Below, in pieces: positions 16,473 to 26,386 of a stretch of DNA of 46,747 bases. Numbering within the stretch: position 1 is the stretch's first letter; each line of letters starts with the position of its first letter. The notes under the pieces were generated by a model. That model was not told the DNA's origin, searched no databases, and was given only the letters and a program-made list of their open reading frames with translations. The position numbers were made by a program, and so were the translations under genes. Source of the DNA: an uncultured Eubacteriales bacterium (GTDB lineage: Bacteria > Bacillota > Clostridia > Lachnospirales > Lachnospiraceae); NCBI GenBank assembly GCA_900316115.1, contig ONBN01000011.1, positions 1 through 46,747 on the forward strand, read 5' to 3'.

Positions 16473-16478
16473 ATTATA
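16473..16478 (-). promoter_or_regulatory. Extended -10 promoter for the small membrane gene
   Basis: On the minus strand the sequence TGGTATAAT combines a TGN extension with a consensus -10 box. No good -35 box is at 17 bp. The start would lie about 85 nt before the gene. Confidence 0.45.
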
Positions 16479-16621
16479 CCACTAATTCTGTCTTTTTACC
16501 ATATCCAAGATAAAAAAGTCCTGCAAATCTATACCCAATTTATATTAGAAAATCAGGGTCAAAAGATCTGAATCCTTACGATTTTGTATTTTGCTGCTAT
16601 GTTTTATGTGTTTTATATCTT

Positions 16622-18853
16622 TTATATCTTTTTCAGCTTTGCAAAGCTGGCAAACATTTTCTTTACGCCTACTTTATCAAAATCCACAGTAACCTCATAA
16701 TCCCGTCCGCCTTCTGCAATGTCCTTCACAATGCCAACGCCAAACTTCATATGACGCACAGTGTCTCCTACCTGATAATCCAGGGCAGCCGCTTTTGTCA
16801 CTTTAAATTCTTTCGGCTTATAAGTCCTTGTCTGGAAGATCTGCTTCATCTGGGAATATTTGCTGTCAGAGGAGAAAACCTGATCCATCTTAGGTTTCTT
16901 CTCCTGTATGGTGTGACCCAGATCCACCAAATCTCTGGGAATCTCCTGGACAAACTGTGAAACCTTGTTATATTGTGTCTCTCCTCGCACCATCCGCTGC
17001 CGGGCGCAGGTCATGGTCAGTTCTTTCATGGCACGGGTGATCCCCACATAGCACAGCCTTCGCTCTTCCTCCAGCTCTGAACCATCCCCATAATTGATGG
17101 ACATATAGCTTGGGAAAATCCCGTTTTCCATTCCTGCCATAAATACTTTTGGGAATTCCAACCCTTTTGCACTGTGCAAAGTCATAAGAAGTACGTAATC
17201 CTGTTCCGGATCTACAGTATCAATATCTGCCACCAGTGCCACCTCTTCCAGGAATCCGGACAGAGTAGCCGGCAGATCCTGTTCTTCCATGGCCTCCTGA
17301 TAAGTAACAGTTTTGCTGATCAGCTCATCAATATTTTCGATCCTTGCCCTTGATTCTTCTGTATCCTCGGTCTCCAGATCCTTCACATATCCGGTAAGGT
17401 CAATGATCTCCTTTAACAGATCCTCCACTGTATAGACCTGTGCCTTGCTTTTCAGCATCTGTATGAAAGTTACAAACCCGTCAATCTTGGATAAGCTTCT
17501 GCCTATGGATGGCACTTCTTCTGCCACCCTCAGAGCTTCATAAAGGCTGATCCCCATTTTGTCCGCATAATCCTGAACACGGCCCAGTGTAGTAGCACCG
17601 ATCCCACGCTTTGGCACATTGATGATCCTTTGTACAGCCAGATCATCCCTTGCATTGTCCACAGTTTTCAGGTAGCAAAGCAGATCCTTGATCTCTTTTC
17701 TGGCATAGAAGTTCACTCCGCCTACGATCTTATAAGGAATATTTGCTCCGATAAATTTCTCCTCAAACAAACGTGACTGGGCATTTGTCCTGTACAAAAT
17801 AGCACAGTCCCTGTACTGGCAAAGCCCTTCCCTGTGGGCCTTGCTGATCTCCCCTGCTATGTACTCAGCCTCTTCAAAACCATTCATAAACTGCCTAAAA
17901 TGGATCTTTGCACCCTCTTCATTCTCTGTCCACAAAGTCTTTTCTTTACGTTCTGCATTGTGGGCGATCACATGATTGGCTGCATTCAGGATATTCTTGG
18001 TAGAACGGTAATTCTGCTCCAGACGGATCACGGTTGCGTTAGGGAAAACCCGCTCAAATCCCAGAATATTCTCAATATTGGCGCCCCTGAACTTGTAAAT
18101 AGACTGGTCATCATCTCCCACTACGCAAAGATTCTCGTATCTGGATGCCAGAAGGCTTACAAACTTAAACTGTGCATAATTGGTATCCTGATACTCATCC
18201 ACCATAATATATTTAAACCGTTCCTGATAATACTCCAGCACACTGCCACAGTTCTGGAACAGCTCCACTGTTTTTACGATCAGATCATCAAAATCCAGGG
18301 CATTGTTTTTGCGAAGGGTTGCCTGATACTCACGGTATACCATGGCCGTCTTTTTCTTACCAAAATCACCGGCAGCATTCATTTCCATCTGGTCAGGCGT
18401 GATCAGATTATCCTTTGCATGAGAAATCTCAGACAGCAGCGCCCTTTCTTTAAATACCTTTGTGTCCACGTTCAGTCTGCGGCATACGTCTTTGATCACA
18501 GACTTCTGGTCGTCTGTATCGTAAATGGTAAAATTGGTATCATATCCCAGATTATCAATATGTCTTCTTAAAATCCTTACACAGGTAGAATGAAATGTGG
18601 ATACCCATATGGCTTCTGAACCAAAACCTGCGATCCGATCCACTCTTTCCCTCATCTCCTGCGCTGCTTTATTGGTAAAAGTGATCGCCAGGATATTCCA
18701 TGGATTCACTTCTTTTTCCTGGATCAGGTAAGCAATCCTGTGTGTCAGCACCCTGGTTTTCCCGGATCCTGCGCCTGCCAGGATCAGTAAAGGGCCTTCT
18801 GTATGGAAAACAGCCTGCCTTTGCATAGGATTTAAACTGTCATATATACTCAT
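16622..18853 (-). CDS. pcrA: ATP-dependent DNA helicase PcrA (UvrD family)
   Basis: PcrA is the essential 3'-5' superfamily-1 helicase of Gram-positive bacteria, acting in repair and in removal of RecA and stalled RNA polymerase. The 743-residue protein has Walker A GAGSGKTRVL (near residue 28), motif II DEYQDTN, motif III DDDQSIYKFRGA, motif IV QNYRSTKNIL, motif V LMTLHSAKGLEF and motif VI YVGITRA. The C-terminal Tudor-like PcrA domain is visible (YQVGDTVRHMKFGVGIV). The ATG follows AAAGGA. It stands alone and diverges from the DUF1836 gene. Confidence 0.96.
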   Translation of the reverse strand: MSIYDSLNPMQRQAVFHTEGPLLILAGAGSGKTRVLTHRIAYLIQEKEVNPWNILAITFTNKAAQEMRERVDRIAGFGSEAIWVSTFHSTCVRILRRHIDNLGYDTNFTIYDTDDQKSVIKDVCRRLNVDTKVFKERALLSEISHAKDNLITPDQMEMNAAGDFGKKKTAMVYREYQATLRKNNALDFDDLIVKTVELFQNCGSVLEYYQERFKYIMVDEYQDTNYAQFKFVSLLASRYENLCVVGDDDQSIYKFRGANIENILGFERVFPNATVIRLEQNYRSTKNILNAANHVIAHNAERKEKTLWTENEEGAKIHFRQFMNGFEEAEYIAGEISKAHREGLCQYRDCAILYRTNAQSRLFEEKFIGANIPYKIVGGVNFYARKEIKDLLCYLKTVDNARDDLAVQRIINVPKRGIGATTLGRVQDYADKMGISLYEALRVAEEVPSIGRSLSKIDGFVTFIQMLKSKAQVYTVEDLLKEIIDLTGYVKDLETEDTEESRARIENIDELISKTVTYQEAMEEQDLPATLSGFLEEVALVADIDTVDPEQDYVLLMTLHSAKGLEFPKVFMAGMENGIFPSYMSINYGDGSELEEERRLCYVGITRAMKELTMTCARQRMVRGETQYNKVSQFVQEIPRDLVDLGHTIQEKKPKMDQVFSSDSKYSQMKQIFQTRTYKPKEFKVTKAAALDYQVGDTVRHMKFGVGIVKDIAEGGRDYEVTVDFDKVGVKKMFASFAKLKKI

Positions 18854-19002
18854 TCTAATTTTCCTTTCAACCTGAAAATCAATATCTCTGAAAAAACTCT
18901 AAAAAAACTGCTCTCTGAATTATACATGATATTCCCTTATGTCACAAGTACACCCTGCCAAGGAATTTTCAATAATTTGTTTACCAAATCTGCAAAAAAG
19001 CA

Positions 19003-19031
19003 TTTACAAGTAGTATTGAAAACTATATAAT
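19003..19031 (+). promoter_or_regulatory. Promoter of the DUF1836 gene
   Basis: A -35 box TTTACA (19003-19008) and a perfect -10 box TATAAT (19026-19031) are separated by 17 bp. The ATG follows 22 bp later after GAGGTG, giving a very short leader. Confidence 0.8.
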
Positions 19032-19053
19032 AGAGGTCATGAGGTGATAAAAC

Positions 19054-19689
19054 ATGACAATTGATAATAAAGATATTTTGAACAGTATTTTGCAGAATAT
19101 ATCCAGTTTAAGTTATATAAAGCCGGAAGATCTTCCCAATATTGACCTTTATATGGATCAGGTTACTACCTTTATGGAGGGTCAGTTAGCTTCCACCAAG
19201 CGTTATCCTGAGGACAAGGTTCTTACTAAGACCATGATCAATAATTATGCCAAGAATTCCCTTCTTCCCTCACCGGAAAAGAAGAAGTATTCCAGGGATC
19301 ATCTTCTTGTGCTTATTTTTATATACTATTTCAAAAATATCCTGTCCATCAATGACATCCAGACCCTTTTCCAGCCTATTACAGACAAGTATTTCAAAGG
19401 ATCTGACGGCAAGGATATGGCTTACATTTATAATGAAGTTTTCGGAATGGAGAAAAGCCATATTGAACAGATGGAGAAGAATCTTCTTCGGGATTTTTCT
19501 GTTTCATCCAAGACTTTTCAGGATGCAGATCCACAGGATCAGGAATTTCTCCGAAAATTTTCTTTTATATGCGAATTAAGCTTTGACGTATACATTAAGA
19601 AAATGATCATCGAAAAGCTGATCGACCAGATGGCTCCTTGTGATTCCAAAAAAGAGCATAAAAAATCTTCTAAAAAAACAGACGGCTGA
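19054..19689 (+). CDS. DUF1836 domain-containing protein
   Basis: The 211-residue protein matches the DUF1836 family of Firmicutes. These proteins carry a MerR-like winged-helix segment, seen here as KRYPEDKVLTKTMINNYAKNSLLPSPEKKKYSRDHLL in residues 49-85, split by proline-rich turns. The remainder is helical, and the last 15 residues are lysine-rich. A transcription-regulatory role is plausible from the winged-helix resemblance but unproven. It has its own consensus promoter and terminator, and diverges from pcrA. Confidence 0.85.
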   Translation: MTIDNKDILNSILQNISSLSYIKPEDLPNIDLYMDQVTTFMEGQLASTKRYPEDKVLTKTMINNYAKNSLLPSPEKKKYSRDHLLVLIFIYYFKNILSINDIQTLFQPITDKYFKGSDGKDMAYIYNEVFGMEKSHIEQMEKNLLRDFSVSSKTFQDADPQDQEFLRKFSFICELSFDVYIKKMIIEKLIDQMAPCDSKKEHKKSSKKTDG

Positions 19690-19711
19690 TCTGACAGTCG
19701 TCTGTTTTTTG
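19678..19711 (+). terminator. Terminator after the DUF1836 gene
   Basis: The inverted repeat ACAGACG (19678-19684) and CGTCTGT (19699-19705) overlaps the end of the coding region and is followed by a T-run. A run of A residues on the other side lets it also serve the converging yerC gene. Confidence 0.8.
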
Positions 19712-19716
19712 TTTTA

Positions 19717-20019
19717 TTATTCCTGCTCTTCTTTTTCTTTCATCCTGGCAAATACCATCTCGTATCCGTCATTTCCATAATTCAGAGAACGGTTCACACG
19801 GCTGATCGTAGCAGTAGATGCACCTGTCTTCTCAGAAATATCCAGATATGTGCGCTTATCCATCAGCATCTTCGCAACTTCAAATCTCTGTGATAAGGAT
19901 AAAAGCTCGTTGATGGTGCATACATCTTCAAAAAATGTATAGCATTCTTCCTTATCTTTCAAACACAGGATTGCCTCAAAAAGATGGTCAACTGCCTCTG
20001 TTCTGATATTTTTTCCCAT
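19717..20019 (-). CDS. yerC: YerC/YecD-type TrpR-like protein
   Basis: This 100-residue protein belongs to the YerC/YecD branch of the TrpR superfamily. The helix-turn-helix is seen in LSLSQRFEVAKMLMDKRTYLDISEKTGASTATISRVNRSL (residues 38-77). The ligand and targets in Firmicutes are not established to my knowledge; TrpR-like proteins usually regulate transcription. The start ATG follows AAAGGAG. The gene converges on DUF1836 and shares the terminator between them. Confidence 0.9.
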   Translation of the reverse strand: MGKNIRTEAVDHLFEAILCLKDKEECYTFFEDVCTINELLSLSQRFEVAKMLMDKRTYLDISEKTGASTATISRVNRSLNYGNDGYEMVFARMKEKEEQE

Positions 20020-20184
20020 AGTCTTACTCCTTTACAGCAACTGTGGCTGCATATGTTTTATTTCCATTCATTCCCAATTCCAATACACTATTGAATGGCA
20101 TCATCTTTTACTATTTTAACACGCTAAACTGTGATAAGCAAGGGATTTTTCAGTAATTCTCCAGATATGTTCCGAATATTCCGG

Positions 20185-20907
20185 TCAGATACTCCTCTCC
20201 AGATACTGACAAAGCAGCTCATAAGACCGGTTCAGCACCAGTTCCTGTGGAAAATCCATCTCATTTAAAAGGCGTACTGCATATTCAAATTTACCGATCA
20301 GTTCATCAAAATGAGCATCACTATCTACCACGATAGGTACCTGATACTCCTTGCACAGCTTTAACATCTTACGGTCATTCTCCCATGCATTCGCCCTGCA
20401 GCCGGATGGATCCAGGGAATGATTATTTAACTCCAGAACCTTGCCGTATTCCTTTGCAGCCTGCACTACAGCCTGATAATCCACAGGAAAACGCCCGTCA
20501 TCCGGATGCCCGATAATATCTACGTATGGATTCTTGATCACATTCAGGTAAGCTTGTGTGTTCTCCTCCACAGTCCCCGGCTCTGTACATGCGATATGAA
20601 GGCTGGCGATCACAATATCCATGGATTTTAACAATTTTTCTGACAGATCCAGGGTTCCCTGGCTGTCCATAATATTTACCTCACTTCCAAGAAAAAGCCG
20701 AATCCCGTACATTTCCCTGGAAACGATCTTCAGATTGTCAAAATAAAACCTGTGGCAGGTTCCCGGCATCTTAGGCGCATGCTCTGTAATCCCCAGTGCT
20801 TTCAGTCCCTTGTCTGCTGCTGCCTTTGCCATTTCACGGATCGTATTGTAAGCATGTCCGCTGGCAATGGTGTGCGTATGCAGATCAGCCTCAAAATTGT
20901 ATTCCAT
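20185..20907 (-). CDS. PHP-domain phosphatase (YcdX-like)
   Basis: The protein is a metal-dependent phosphoesterase of the PHP fold. Metal-binding motifs occur in the expected order: DLHTHT (residues 9-14), GITEHAP, GSEVNI, ASLHIA, IGHPDDGR, ELNNHS and VDSDAHF near the C-terminus. At 240 residues it matches the YcdX family, whose natural substrate is unclear. The ATG at 20907 has AGGAGG at 12 nt. The gene lies between yerC and the sugar ABC permease gene, and a terminator at 20977-21004 isolates it from the latter. Confidence 0.88.
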   Translation of the reverse strand: MEYNFEADLHTHTIASGHAYNTIREMAKAAADKGLKALGITEHAPKMPGTCHRFYFDNLKIVSREMYGIRLFLGSEVNIMDSQGTLDLSEKLLKSMDIVIASLHIACTEPGTVEENTQAYLNVIKNPYVDIIGHPDDGRFPVDYQAVVQAAKEYGKVLELNNHSLDPSGCRANAWENDRKMLKLCKEYQVPIVVDSDAHFDELIGKFEYAVRLLNEMDFPQELVLNRSYELLCQYLERSI

Positions 20908-20976
20908 AATATTCTCATCCCTCCTGATTTCCTGTCAGTCCCCATAGTATACCACATTTTTTCAGAAAAGCAAAAC

Positions 20977-21004
20977 AGGGATACTGTCCGAAGACAATAT
21001 CCCT
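20977..21004 (-). terminator. Terminator of the sugar ABC transporter operon
   Basis: The repeat AGGGATA (20977-20983) and TATCCCT (20998-21004) extends inward with TGTC/GACA and a CGAA-type loop. A T-rich stretch follows on the minus strand, 65 bp after the permease stop. Confidence 0.7.
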
Positions 21005-21068
21005 TTCTGCGTCTCGAGAGAATATATTTCAACAACTAATGCTAGAGAGACCTTTTTAATAGCTGCCC

Positions 21069-22250
21069 TTATTTTGCAATAAAGGACTTTCTCTTGCTTA
21101 CTACATCAAAGATAACGGCTGCCAGAAGAACTGCACCTTTTACAACTTTCTGCATATTCTGGTCAGTACCCATGATACTCATACCCTGGTTGATAATACC
21201 CATAAGTACGGCACCGACGATAACTCCAGGTACAGTACCTGTTCCACCGTAAGCAGATGCACCACCGATGAAGCAGGATCCAATTGCATCCATTTCATAG
21301 TTCTGTCCATATGTAGGCTGAGCAGATGTCATACGTGCTACTGTAAGAAGACCTGCAAGACCTGCAAGGAAGCCCATGTTTGCGTAAGCAATAAAGTAAA
21401 CTCTGTTTGTATTGATACCGGAAAGCTTTGTTGCTTTCTCGTTACCGCCAACTGCATAGAAATGACGTCCAACGGTTGTTTTGCTGGTAATATAGCCATA
21501 AACAATTACAACCAGGATAACCCATACAAGAGAAGTAGGAATACCTTTGTACTGTGCCAGTTTTACACATACAACCATGATCACTGCTACGATTAGGATC
21601 ATTTTTCCATATACAGCTGCAGCACTTCCTGCATCATAACCGTTTTTCTTACGGCTCATATAGGTTTTGATGGTAAGGATCACATAGATGGCACAGGCAA
21701 TGATCCCCACTGCAAGTGCAACTTTGTTAAGACCTTCTCCTCCAAGGAAATCAGGAATATAGCAGTTTGCGCCGCCACCAAACAGTTTTACAAAAATCTC
21801 TGATTTGATAGGCAGGGTTTTTCCCTGAAGGACTACATTGGACAACCCACGGAACATCAGCATTCCTGCCAGTGTAACAATAAAAGGAGGGATTCTTACA
21901 TAGGCAATCCAGAATGCCTGCCATGCTCCGATGAGTGTACCAATAAGAAGTGCCAGAATAATGGCAACTCCATCTGGAAGGTTCATGTTTTCCATAAAAA
22001 TACCGCACAGTGCACCAACAAAACATACTACAGATCCAACAGAAAGGTCGATATTACCTCCTGTAAGGATACACAGCAGCATACCGGTTGCCAGTACGAA
22101 AACATATGCGTTCTGTGAGATCAGGTTGTTGATATTCTGGGGAAGAAGAATCTTGCCCTGTGTTCCCCATGCAAAGAATACAGTTACCAGCACCAGGACA
22201 ATGATCATTGTATATTTCTGAAAACCTTCTTTAAACTTTGTCTTATCCAT
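21069..22250 (-). CDS. mmsB: Multiple-sugar ABC transporter permease (MmsB/GguB/XylH-like)
   Basis: This integral membrane protein is the permease of a CUT2-class sugar importer. The 393 residues contain about ten hydrophobic segments. The family-typical central motif is present as AVGGNEKATKLSGINTNRV, followed by IGSCFIGGASAYGGTGTVPG. It follows the ATPase gene by 2 bp and is preceded by GGAG, so the two are coupled. The 393-residue length fits the MmsB/XylH group rather than the shorter RbsC. The sugar is not decided by sequence; xylose, arabinose, galactose or glucose-type sugars are possible. Confidence 0.9.
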   Translation of the reverse strand: MDKTKFKEGFQKYTMIIVLVLVTVFFAWGTQGKILLPQNINNLISQNAYVFVLATGMLLCILTGGNIDLSVGSVVCFVGALCGIFMENMNLPDGVAIILALLIGTLIGAWQAFWIAYVRIPPFIVTLAGMLMFRGLSNVVLQGKTLPIKSEIFVKLFGGGANCYIPDFLGGEGLNKVALAVGIIACAIYVILTIKTYMSRKKNGYDAGSAAAVYGKMILIVAVIMVVCVKLAQYKGIPTSLVWVILVVIVYGYITSKTTVGRHFYAVGGNEKATKLSGINTNRVYFIAYANMGFLAGLAGLLTVARMTSAQPTYGQNYEMDAIGSCFIGGASAYGGTGTVPGVIVGAVLMGIINQGMSIMGTDQNMQKVVKGAVLLAAVIFDVVSKRKSFIAK

Positions 22251-22252
22251 TT

Positions 22253-23791
22253 TTACTCTCCTTTGCTTGACTGCATAATGCAGGTCATGATCACTTCCTG
22301 TGAAGCCTCTTCTGCGGATAATTCGCCTGCAATTCTGCCTTCATTCATTACATAGATCCTGTCTGACATTCCAAGAACTTCCGGAAGCTCAGAGGAAATC
22401 ATGATTACGGACTTGCCTTCTGCCACAAGGCTGTTGATGATACAGTAAATCTCATACTTTGCACCAACATCAATTCCTCTGGTAGGCTCATCCAGGATCA
22501 GGATGTCCGGATCTGCAAACATCCATTTTGCAAGGAGCACCTTCTGCTGATTTCCACCGCTTAAGTTGCCCACATTCTGCTCAACTGTAGGACATTTGGT
22601 TTTCAGTTTGTCCTTATATTCCACTGCAACTGCATACTCTTTGTCCTGGTCAATGATCCCCCGTTTGCTGATACCTGCCAGATTTGCCAGGCTGGTATTG
22701 TTTTTGATGGAATTGCTGAGGATCAGGCCATCACCTTTTCTGTCCTCTGTAACATAAGCCAGTTTGTGCTCAATAGCATCCCTTGCGCTTTTCAGATGAA
22801 CTTCCTTTCCATTAATAAAAAGCTGTCCGCTGATATTGGTTCCATAGCTTTTTCCGAAAATACTCATGGCAAGCTCTGTACGTCCTGCACCCATCAGTCC
22901 GGAAATACCTACAACCTCACCTTTACGCACATACAGGGATACGTTATCCACAACTTTTCGCTCATTATACAGTGGATGGTACACATTCCAGTTCTTAACT
23001 TCCATACTTACATCACCGATCTTTACCCCTGGCCGTTTCGGGAAACGGTCAGCGATCTCACGGCCTACCATGCCCTTGATGATCCTCTCCTCAGAGAAAT
23101 CATCCACTCCCTTTGTAAGAGTCTCGATCGTAGAACCGTCACGGATCACAGTGATCTTATCTGCTACATAGGAAACCTCATTCAGCTTATGTGAAATAAT
23201 GATAGAGGTAAGTCCTTCTTTTTTCAGTTTAAGAAGCAGATCCAGAAGTGCCTGGGAATCCGCCTCATTCAAAGATGAAGTAGGCTCATCCAGGATCAGA
23301 AGCTTTGCATTCTTGGCAAGAGCCTTTGCGATCTCTACCAGCTGCTGCTTACCTACTCCGATGTCTTTGATGTAAGTCCTTACAGAATCTGTAAGACCTA
23401 CCTGTTTTGTATATTTCTCTGCCAGCCGGTATGTTTCATCCCAGTTGATGGCAGCTTTTTTTCCACGCTCATTTCCAAGGAACATATTTTCTCCGATGGT
23501 CATATAGGGTATCAGAGCCAGTTCCTGATGGATAATTACAATTCCCTTTGCCTCACTGTCTTTAATATCATGGAAATTACAGATCTCTCCGTTATAAATG
23601 ATATCGCCTTCATAAGAACCATGAGGATAAATTCCTGAAAGAACATTCATCAAAGTCGATTTCCCGGCACCGTTTTCTCCTACCAGCGCATGGATCTCGC
23701 CCTGCTCTACCTGTAGATTTACGTTATCTAGCGCTTTTACACCGGGGAATGTTTTGGTGATATTCTTCATTTCCAACAGTATCTTTGCCAA
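22253..23791 (-). CDS. mmsA: Multiple-sugar ABC transporter ATP-binding protein (MmsA/GguA/XylG-like)
   Basis: This double ATPase energises the CUT2 sugar importer. The first nucleotide-binding domain has Walker [10 protein letters not shown], the variant signature IGVGKQQL and Walker [12 protein letters not shown]. The second has the degenerate Walker A region ([10 protein letters not shown]), signature LSGGNQQK and [15 protein letters not shown], typical of the family. I chose the TTG at 23791, which has GGAGG at 8 nt; in-frame codons further upstream lack a site. The product is 512 residues. A stem-loop at 23847-23890 sits between it and the binding-protein gene. Confidence 0.93.
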   Translation of the reverse strand: MAKILLEMKNITKTFPGVKALDNVNLQVEQGEIHALVGENGAGKSTLMNVLSGIYPHGSYEGDIIYNGEICNFHDIKDSEAKGIVIIHQELALIPYMTIGENMFLGNERGKKAAINWDETYRLAEKYTKQVGLTDSVRTYIKDIGVGKQQLVEIAKALAKNAKLLILDEPTSSLNEADSQALLDLLLKLKKEGLTSIIISHKLNEVSYVADKITVIRDGSTIETLTKGVDDFSEERIIKGMVGREIADRFPKRPGVKIGDVSMEVKNWNVYHPLYNERKVVDNVSLYVRKGEVVGISGLMGAGRTELAMSIFGKSYGTNISGQLFINGKEVHLKSARDAIEHKLAYVTEDRKGDGLILSNSIKNNTSLANLAGISKRGIIDQDKEYAVAVEYKDKLKTKCPTVEQNVGNLSGGNQQKVLLAKWMFADPDILILDEPTRGIDVGAKYEIYCIINSLVAEGKSVIMISSELPEVLGMSDRIYVMNEGRIAGELSAEEASQEVIMTCIMQSSKGE

Positions 23792-23846
23792 AATTTTTCC
23801 CTCCAGACTTTCCCTTTTTAATCCCGAAACCAATATTTTTAAAACT

Positions 23847-23892
23847 GGGGCTGTCGCACAAACAGCCAGAAGGTGTTTTATGCGGCAGCCTC
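23847..23892 (-). terminator. Attenuator-like stem-loop between binding protein and ATPase genes
   Basis: GGGGCTGTCGCA (from 23847) pairs with TGCGGCAGCCTC (23881-23892), and T residues follow on the minus strand. Such partial terminators commonly keep expression of the binding protein above that of the membrane components. Confidence 0.6.
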
Positions 23893-23931
23893 AAAATTTT
23901 TACTTATTATCTCAGTTCATACAGAAACTGA

Positions 23932-24999
23932 TTATTTCAGCTGATCCTCTGTGTAATATCCGGAATCAACCAGAAGCTCTTTGTAGTTGTCAGCTGTGCA
24001 TACTACAGGCTCGCAAAGGAATGAAGGAATAACGCCTGTACCATTGTCATATGTCTCTGTATCATTTACAGGAGCCTCGCCGCCCTGCATGATAGCGTCA
24101 ACCATCTCAACAACCTTGGATGCCAGTGTACGTGTATCTTTGAATACAGACATAGCCTGTTTTCCATCAATGATGTTCGGCATATTTGCAATGTCGCAGT
24201 CCTGACCTGTGATGATCGGGTACTCACCTGTGTAGTTTGCTGCAAGAGCATTCTCTACACCAAGTGCTGTGGAGTCATTGGATGCAAGAACAGCGTCAAG
24301 GTTTGTTCCATCTGCATAGTAGGAAGAAAGAATATTCTCAAATCTGGACTGTGCAGTTTCTGTAGACCAGTTTGCTGTAGCAACCTCATCCTTTGTCATC
24401 TGTCCGGACGGAACAACCAGTTTTCCTTCATCAATGTATGGCTGAAGAACATCCATAGCACCGCCGAAGAAGAAGTTTACGTTATTGTCACCAGGATCAC
24501 CTGTAACAAACTCAATGTTGTAAGGTCCATCTGTGTTGTCCAGATCCAGAGCGTCTACCAGGTACTGTCCCTGTGTCTTACCAACAAGGTAGTTATCAAA
24601 TGTTGCATAGTAGGAAATAGCATCTGTGTTCATGATCAGACGGTCATAGGAGATAACCGGGATATTGTTCTCTTTTGCCTGAGCAAGAACGGTTCCAAGG
24701 GAATCACCTTCGATGGAAGCAACAACAAGGAGCTCGTCTCCGTTAGCGATCATGTTCTCAACCTGAGAAACCTGTGTGCTAACTTCATTTCCTGCATACT
24801 GCAGATCTACTTCATAACCTTTTGCTTCCAGCTCTTTCTTCATGTTCTCGCCGTCCTGGTTCCATCTCTGAAGATCCTGGGTAGGCATTGCAACACCGAT
24901 CAGACCCTTGCTCTCATCAGCGTGTGCAACTGTAGGAACTACTACCAGACCAGCTACCATTGATGCACAAAGAGTTGCAGCAAATAATTTTCTTTTCAT
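23932..24999 (-). CDS. Sugar ABC transporter substrate-binding protein (ChvE/XylF-like)
   Basis: This is the extracellular receptor of the CUT2 importer. The mature part has the type I periplasmic-binding fold (Peripla_BP_4), opening GLIGVAMPTQDLQRWNQDG and containing NNIPVISYDRLIMNTDA and EYPIITGQDCDI. I chose the ATG at 24999 with GGGAGG upstream, giving a 355-residue precursor with a signal peptide ending near AHA-DE. There is no lipobox cysteine, unusual for a Gram-positive binding protein. It is the first gene of the transporter operon and lies downstream of the regulatory operon. Confidence 0.9.
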   Translation of the reverse strand: MKRKLFAATLCASMVAGLVVVPTVAHADESKGLIGVAMPTQDLQRWNQDGENMKKELEAKGYEVDLQYAGNEVSTQVSQVENMIANGDELLVVASIEGDSLGTVLAQAKENNIPVISYDRLIMNTDAISYYATFDNYLVGKTQGQYLVDALDLDNTDGPYNIEFVTGDPGDNNVNFFFGGAMDVLQPYIDEGKLVVPSGQMTKDEVATANWSTETAQSRFENILSSYYADGTNLDAVLASNDSTALGVENALAANYTGEYPIITGQDCDIANMPNIIDGKQAMSVFKDTRTLASKVVEMVDAIMQGGEAPVNDTETYDNGTGVIPSFLCEPVVCTADNYKELLVDSGYYTEDQLK

Positions 25000-25117
25000 T
25001 TTGTTAATCCTCCCTTTGATTTCATACCTTCTCGGTACATTCATTTTTGATGATATTATCTTAGCACGGGTAATACAGGACATAGTTGCCATCATATCGG
25101 ATTATTTACGGAAAACA

Positions 25118-25145
25118 AAAAATGCCCTGCCATAAGCAAGACATT
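25118..25145 (-). terminator. Terminator of the sugar-sensing regulatory operon
   Basis: AATGCCCTGC (25121-25130) pairs over ten positions, including G-U pairs, with GCAAGACATT (25136-25145), and a run of T residues follows on the minus strand. It separates the regulatory operon from the transporter operon. Confidence 0.75.
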
Positions 25146-25245
25146 TTTGCCACAAAAAAATCCTATTGACTTTTCCAGATTATCCTGTATCCTGTTACAT
25201 CTCCCAAATCCCATTGCCTGGATTCAGATCATTCTTTTCCTCCTG

Positions 25246-26316
25246 TCATTCCTCCCGTGGTACATTCAGATACACATCCTCTTCGGAATGGTAGCCTCCG
25301 TCAATAATGATCTCGTCCATATTCCGGCTGGTAACAGAAATCGGCTGCAGCATGCAAAATGGAATATCCCCGGAACCATCATCTATGCTGCTGTTGATCC
25401 GGGACAGTGTTTCCCCCTTTGCCATGCTGACTGCATACCTGGCTGCAACCTTTGCCAGAAGCTCTACGGATTTGAATGCTGTCATTGTCTGTGTTCCTTC
25501 CACGATCCTCTGGCAGGCAGCCAGATCACCGTCCTGCCCTACCACCTGTACTTTTCCGGCAAGCCTGTGCTCTGCCAGAACACGCACCACCTGGGCTGCT
25601 ATATCATCATTTCCGCACATGATCCCGCTTACATCCGGATATTTTTCCAGTGCTTCATCCAGATAATCCACTGCCAGCTCTGCTCTCCAGCCTTTACAGT
25701 GTTCTTCATAAACCACTTCCAGATTGCTGCCCTCCAGTTCTTCCATAAAGCCCTGGTGCACCATCTTAACATTATTATCCTCTTCTGCTCCCTGGATCAT
25801 AATGATCTGTCCTCCATCCGGAAGATCACGCTTCAGCTCCTTTGCCATCAAAGTACCTACTGCCTTGTTATTAAAGGAAACATACAGATCTGTATCCCCG
25901 TTCAAGATCAGCCGGTCATAGCTGATGGTCTTGATCCCTTTTTCCTTTGCAGCATGCATCACATCAGACAGGGCAGCACAGTCTACAGCAACCACTACCA
26001 GTACATCCGCATTTTTATCGATCAGGTACTGGATCTGGGAAATCTGCTCCTGCACACTTCCATTGGCATTCTGTACATTTACGGAAGCCCCCAGCTTTTT
26101 GGCTGTGGATACAAATACATCCCTGTCACGGATCCACCGCTCGATCACAAAAGAATCAAAGCTGAACCCGATCTTTACCTCTTTATCTTCTTTGCTGCTT
26201 TTTTCTTCTTCCTGCTGCCCATTTTCCTGTGTACTTTCTGTAGTCTTGCTTCCACATCCAGCCCCCAGAAGACATATACACAATAACAGGCATATTATAT
26301 TTTTCCATTTCTTCAT
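25246..26316 (-). CDS. Sugar-binding lipoprotein (XylF-like), sensor-associated
   Basis: The precursor has a lipoprotein signal peptide with lipobox LLGAGC (cysteine near residue 21) and a charged linker. The type I binding-protein fold follows and clearly relates to the transporter's binding protein (KGIKTISYDRLILNGDTD, QVVGQDGD). It is 356 residues long and is the last gene of the kinase-regulator operon rather than part of the ABC operon. It may deliver sugar to the sensor complex, like XylFII in Clostridium XylFII-LytS-YesN systems, or be a second receptor for the importer; the placement favours sensing but does not prove it. Confidence 0.85.
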   Translation of the reverse strand: MKKWKNIICLLLCICLLGAGCGSKTTESTQENGQQEEEKSSKEDKEVKIGFSFDSFVIERWIRDRDVFVSTAKKLGASVNVQNANGSVQEQISQIQYLIDKNADVLVVVAVDCAALSDVMHAAKEKGIKTISYDRLILNGDTDLYVSFNNKAVGTLMAKELKRDLPDGGQIIMIQGAEEDNNVKMVHQGFMEELEGSNLEVVYEEHCKGWRAELAVDYLDEALEKYPDVSGIMCGNDDIAAQVVRVLAEHRLAGKVQVVGQDGDLAACQRIVEGTQTMTAFKSVELLAKVAARYAVSMAKGETLSRINSSIDDGSGDIPFCMLQPISVTSRNMDEIIIDGGYHSEEDVYLNVPREE

Positions 26317-26386
26317 ATTGCTGCTCCTACCCTCATCTTCATCTGAGCAATTTTTATTTTACTTAATTTTTGCAGATCGTTTAACG

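Noticed and set aside
17834-18571. Plus-strand open frame of 245 codons
   Set aside because: It is antisense to the pcrA helicase core motifs.
25147-26286. Long plus-strand open frame of 379 codons
   Set aside because: It mirrors the sugar-binding lipoprotein gene, is rich in H, I, L, F and C as antisense frames here are, and has no start signal.
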